Positions 6,543 through 8,979 of a stretch of 8,979 bases of DNA are shown piece after piece; positions within the stretch are counted from its first letter, which is position 1; each line of letters begins with the position of its first letter. The position numbers were made by a program, and so were the translations under genes. The notes below the pieces were generated by a model, which did not search any database, was not told the origin of the DNA, and saw only the letters and a program-made list of their open reading frames with translations. This DNA is from CAYRMV01 sp964425255 (GTDB taxonomy: Bacteria > Bacteroidota > Bacteroidia > Flavobacteriales_D > Crocinitomicaceae): positions 1-8,979 of the forward strand of contig CAYRMV010000131.1 of assembly GCA_964425255.1 (NCBI GenBank). The letters are read 5' to 3'.

Positions 6543-6550
6543 TACCTTTG
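6543..6550 (+). promoter_or_regulatory. -7 promoter element of the secreted T9SS protein gene
   Basis: TACCTTTG is a full match to TAnnTTTG. It lies 17 bp before the ATG at 6568, predicting a leader of about a dozen AT-rich bases (ending GTTAAA) with no Shine-Dalgarno sequence. No TTG -33 element lies at the expected distance, which fits activator dependence. Confidence 0.55.
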
Positions 6551-6567
6551 CCAATCAATTAGTTAAA

Positions 6568-8979
6568 ATGATAAAATATTTATTTTTCAGCACCATTTTA
6601 ATTTGTACAACACAAATTTTCGCCCAAAATTGGACAGGTGCTATTGATGCAAATTGGAATAATCCAGCCAACTGGTCAGCGACACCTTCGAATGGTGGTA
6701 ATTTTGTGATTAATCCTTCACTTTACACTGGAAATGCGGTGTCACCCGTAATTTCAGTTGCGTCTAATTTTTCTCCTGGAACAATATTAGTTACCAATGG
6801 TGGACAATTAACCATTCAAAACAATGTAACAACAAGTGATAATGTAGAAATTAATGGTGTTGGGTCTTCATTAATTGTATCGAGTGGAATACTTCAAGTT
6901 GCCGGAGGAGGCGATGGGCGATTGATTGTTGACTTAGGAGCAAACATGCTCGTTTCTGGGGGAACAGTAAACGTGGGACAACGACTGATTTCAGGATCAG
7001 GGTCGCTTATTACCATTCAAAATGGAACTGTTTTCACCGAAGAGCGTTTGTTGATGGATTTAGGTGGCGCATTTGTTCAAAATGGTGGAGTTGTGAATGT
7101 GGGTGAAACATTCGCAATGGCCGATGGAGAAGGTACAACTTCTTGTTCTTATACCTTAAATGGAGGAACATTGAACATCACTGGAGAAATGGGTTTTGAA
7201 AATGAAGCAGGAAACTTTGAACCTACATTTCTTCAAACAGGAGGAACGTTAAATGTTACGGGTGATGTTAGTTGGTTTGGCGTTGCACCCGGTTTGGGAA
7301 CTCCAAAAATGATTCTCCAAGGAGGAACTGCCAATGTAAATGGCAATTTATTAAATATGCCTGCTAGCTCAGTAAATATGTATCTGAAAGTGAAAGGAAC
7401 TGCACAATTAAATTTTCAAAATGCAACAGTTACATTGCTCCAATCTAGTGACTCAATTCTACTTGCCGATCAAGGGAAAATTCAATTTGCTGGAAATTTG
7501 TCTACTATTAACAATGCAGGAGTCATCCAAGCAACTGGTGGAACGATTCAAAATTTAAGTACTAATTTACAAGCGAATGGAACTGGTATTTATCAATTAC
7601 ACCATTTGACTTTAAATCCAAATTCGACTTGGAATCAAAACCAAACAGCGTTGAAATTGCGTGGTGATTTATCCAAATCAGGTGCCATCATATTCAATCA
7701 GCAACCGTTAATTTGGAATGGAACTGGTTCTCAATTTCTCACAGGAGTTGGTGAATTGGCACTAAATAATATGGTCGTTGAAAATAGCTCAAGTGAGTTT
7801 ATTGATTTTATTATTCCCATTCGGATTTTAAATCAACTCACACTAAATCAAGGTTTTCTTCATTCATCAAATCCAAACGTTCGATTGAATTTTGTTGATA
7901 ATGCAAGTGTTATAAATGCAAGTTCGTTGAGTTTTGTTGAAAGTGAAATTCGCAAAATAGGAAACGATTCTTTTCAATTTCCAATTGGAAAAAATGGGAT
8001 TTATGCACCCATTGAAATGACTGCTCCATCTTCTATAAATCAGGAAGTAACAGCCCTGTATTCGGCTTCTCCATTTAGCAATACAAGCTCTTTACATGCA
8101 TCCCTTTCAGCAGTTAGTCCGCTCGGATATTGGAAGTTAATTCGTCAAAATCCTGAACAATTGGGAATGAAATTGCATTGGTCCAATGCCACACAACAAG
8201 GGATTTCCAATTGTGCTGACTTAAGTTTTGCATCATGGAACGGATCTCTTTGGCAAGCGCAAGTAGCAATTACTTCTGGTTCTTGTTCGGGTACAAACAG
8301 TGGTTCAATTGAAGCCAATCCTCCTTTATTGGATTCAATATTCACTTTTGGTTTCATCGGAAATGTCACTTCTCAGAATATCACACTTTGTGCAGGTGAA
8401 TCACTCACAGTAGGTACTAACGTATACACACAATCAGGGAATTATATGAATATTTTGACCGATATGAACGGAGAAGATAGTACAGTTTTAACTTATTTAA
8501 CCGTATTACCCGTATTGGCCAGTTCTCAAGAAATTTCCCTTTGTTTTGGTGAAAGCATTATAATCCAAGGGCAGGAGATTACTACTTCTGGTAGCTATTC
8601 GCATATTTACACAAGCATTTCTGGTTGTGATAGTACAGTGACATCGCTTATTACAATTCACCCAGAACTAAATTCAAGTGTTTTGATTAATAATGGCATA
8701 TTGCAAGCGCAAGAAACAAACGCAACTTTCCAATGGTATGCAACATGCGATGCTCCGATGATTTTAGCGAATGAAACACAAGCTAATTATACTCCCACTT
8801 CGAATGGGAATTACTTTGTTACAATATCCTCAAACGGATGTAGCGTGAATTCAGAATGTATCGTTGTCAACTTTGTTGGTTTAGATGAAATAAAAGTAAT
8901 ATCACTGAAAGTGAGTCCAAATCCAAGTTCAACCATTTTCCAAATTCAAGGTCTCGAATCGAATGATTATTCTTGGACA
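6568..8979 (+). CDS. Secreted beta-helix-like protein with T9SS sorting domain, C-terminus cut by window edge
   Basis: An open frame of 804 codons has no stop and runs off the right edge. The signal peptide MIKYLFFSTILICTTQIFA is followed by QNWTGAIDANWNNPANW, a start common in autotransporter-like passenger proteins of this phylum. Residues about 60-300 are Gly/Asn/Thr-rich with recurring GGTxNVxG turns (see the repeat feature), predicting a right-handed beta-helix. A region with GYWKLIRQNPE and ADLSFASWNGSLWQA follows at about 520-570. Two CxGE...DSTV...LTV repeats come next (about 605-648 and 656-699), the second with the canonical GCDSTV. From about residue 772, LDEIKVISLKVSPNPSS begins a type IX C-terminal sorting domain (SPNP motif); most of this domain is missing. 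The product should cross the outer membrane by T9SS and be released or anchored on the cell surface, perhaps as an adhesin or structural surface protein. The ATG at 6568 sits directly before the signal peptide. Its promoter carries a putative response-regulator box. Substrate or partner is unknown. Confidence 0.88.
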   Translation, partial: MIKYLFFSTILICTTQIFAQNWTGAIDANWNNPANWSATPSNGGNFVINPSLYTGNAVSPVISVASNFSPGTILVTNGGQLTIQNNVTTSDNVEINGVGSSLIVSSGILQVAGGGDGRLIVDLGANMLVSGGTVNVGQRLISGSGSLITIQNGTVFTEERLLMDLGGAFVQNGGVVNVGETFAMADGEGTTSCSYTLNGGTLNITGEMGFENEAGNFEPTFLQTGGTLNVTGDVSWFGVAPGLGTPKMILQGGTANVNGNLLNMPASSVNMYLKVKGTAQLNFQNATVTLLQSSDSILLADQGKIQFAGNLSTINNAGVIQATGGTIQNLSTNLQANGTGIYQLHHLTLNPNSTWNQNQTALKLRGDLSKSGAIIFNQQPLIWNGTGSQFLTGVGELALNNMVVENSSSEFIDFIIPIRILNQLTLNQGFLHSSNPNVRLNFVDNASVINASSLSFVESEIRKIGNDSFQFPIGKNGIYAPIEMTAPSSINQEVTALYSASPFSNTSSLHASLSAVSPLGYWKLIRQNPEQLGMKLHWSNATQQGISNCADLSFASWNGSLWQAQVAITSGSCSGTNSGSIEANPPLLDSIFTFGFIGNVTSQNITLCAGESLTVGTNVYTQSGNYMNILTDMNGEDSTVLTYLTVLPVLASSQEISLCFGESIIIQGQEITTSGSYSHIYTSISGCDSTVTSLITIHPELNSSVLINNGILQAQETNATFQWYATCDAPMILANETQANYTPTSNGNYFVTISSNGCSVNSECIVVNFVGLDEIKVISLKVSPNPSSTIFQIQGLESNDYSWT
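6952..7344 (+). repeat. degenerate GGTxNVxG beta-helix rung repeats inside the secreted protein
   Basis: Five related protein motifs occur: SGGTVNVG (130-137), QNGGVVNVG (171-179), LNGGTLNITG (197-206), QTGGTLNVTG (223-232) and LQGGTANVNG (250-259). The Gly-Gly pairs of the last four are 26, 26 and 27 residues apart; the first gap is 42. The repeat is visible at protein level and only weakly in the DNA. Such spacing is typical of stacked rungs in beta-helical surface proteins. Confidence 0.65.
8380..8664 (+). repeat. two tandem CxGE...DSTV modules inside the secreted protein
   Basis: Module 1 begins ITLCAGESLTVG and contains YTQSGNYMN...GEDSTVLTYLTVLP. Module 2 begins ISLCFGESIIIQG and contains TTSGSYSHIYTSISGCDSTVTSLITIHP. 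Their starts are 51 residues apart. These Ig-like linker modules are common before T9SS sorting domains. Module 1 has Glu where the second cysteine is expected (GED instead of GCD), so it cannot form the usual disulfide. Confidence 0.7.

Larger units (their letters stand above)
6373..6567. other. divergent intergenic region
   Basis: This 195-bp AT-rich spacer lies between divergently transcribed genes. It holds the -7-like element of the barrel gene at its left end, and the putative regulator box (6493-6512) and -7 element (6543-6550) of the plus-strand gene at its right end. I see no convincing RNA gene, small ORF or terminator-like hairpin in it. Confidence 0.6.

Noticed and set aside
8145..8369. 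Minus-strand 74-codon frame within the secreted protein gene
   Set aside because: The plus-strand frame is continuous from a signal peptide to a T9SS sorting domain, so this antisense frame is a by-product of its composition.

Overview
The window looks like chromosomal DNA of a Bacteroidota bacterium, probably of the class Flavobacteriia (Flavobacteriales). The DNA is AT-rich and shows no clear Shine-Dalgarno sequences. Several genes are preceded by matches to the Bacteroidota -7 element TAnnTTTG. A secreted protein at the right end carries the start of a type IX secretion (T9SS) C-terminal sorting domain and the CxGE...GCDSTV repeats typical of this phylum. Genus-level placement is not possible from the sequence alone.

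Layout. Everything from 1 to 6372 reads on the minus strand. In transcription order it holds a large outer-membrane beta-barrel protein (2947-6372), a DUF4256-family protein (2299-2874), an OmpR/CusR-type response regulator (1544-2212) followed 3 bp later by its sensor histidine kinase (155-1540), and the first 26 codons of a CzcA/CusA-type RND efflux pump (1-78), which runs off the left edge. A 195-bp divergent intergenic region (6373-6567) separates this block from a plus-strand gene (6568-8979). That gene encodes a beta-helix-like T9SS-exported protein of at least 804 residues; its last few dozen residues lie beyond the right edge. No gene-free stretch exceeds 300 bases. I saw no RNA genes, insertion sequences, CRISPR arrays or origins.

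How it fits together. The response regulator, kinase and heavy-metal-type RND pump form a classic metal-resistance arrangement of the CusRS/CzcRS kind. The most interesting signal is a 20-bp element, GTTTAATCAAATCTTAAGGA. It occurs identically upstream of the response regulator and of the RND pump, and in a 15/20 form upstream of the secreted beta-helix protein. In all three cases it points the same way relative to the gene and sits 30-31 bp upstream of a -7-like hexamer/octamer. Each copy contains two TTAA cores 11 bp apart, as expected for an OmpR-family regulator binding one face of the helix. I infer that the regulator controls its own operon, the pump and the secreted surface protein. That would be an unusual link between envelope or metal stress sensing and a T9SS cargo.
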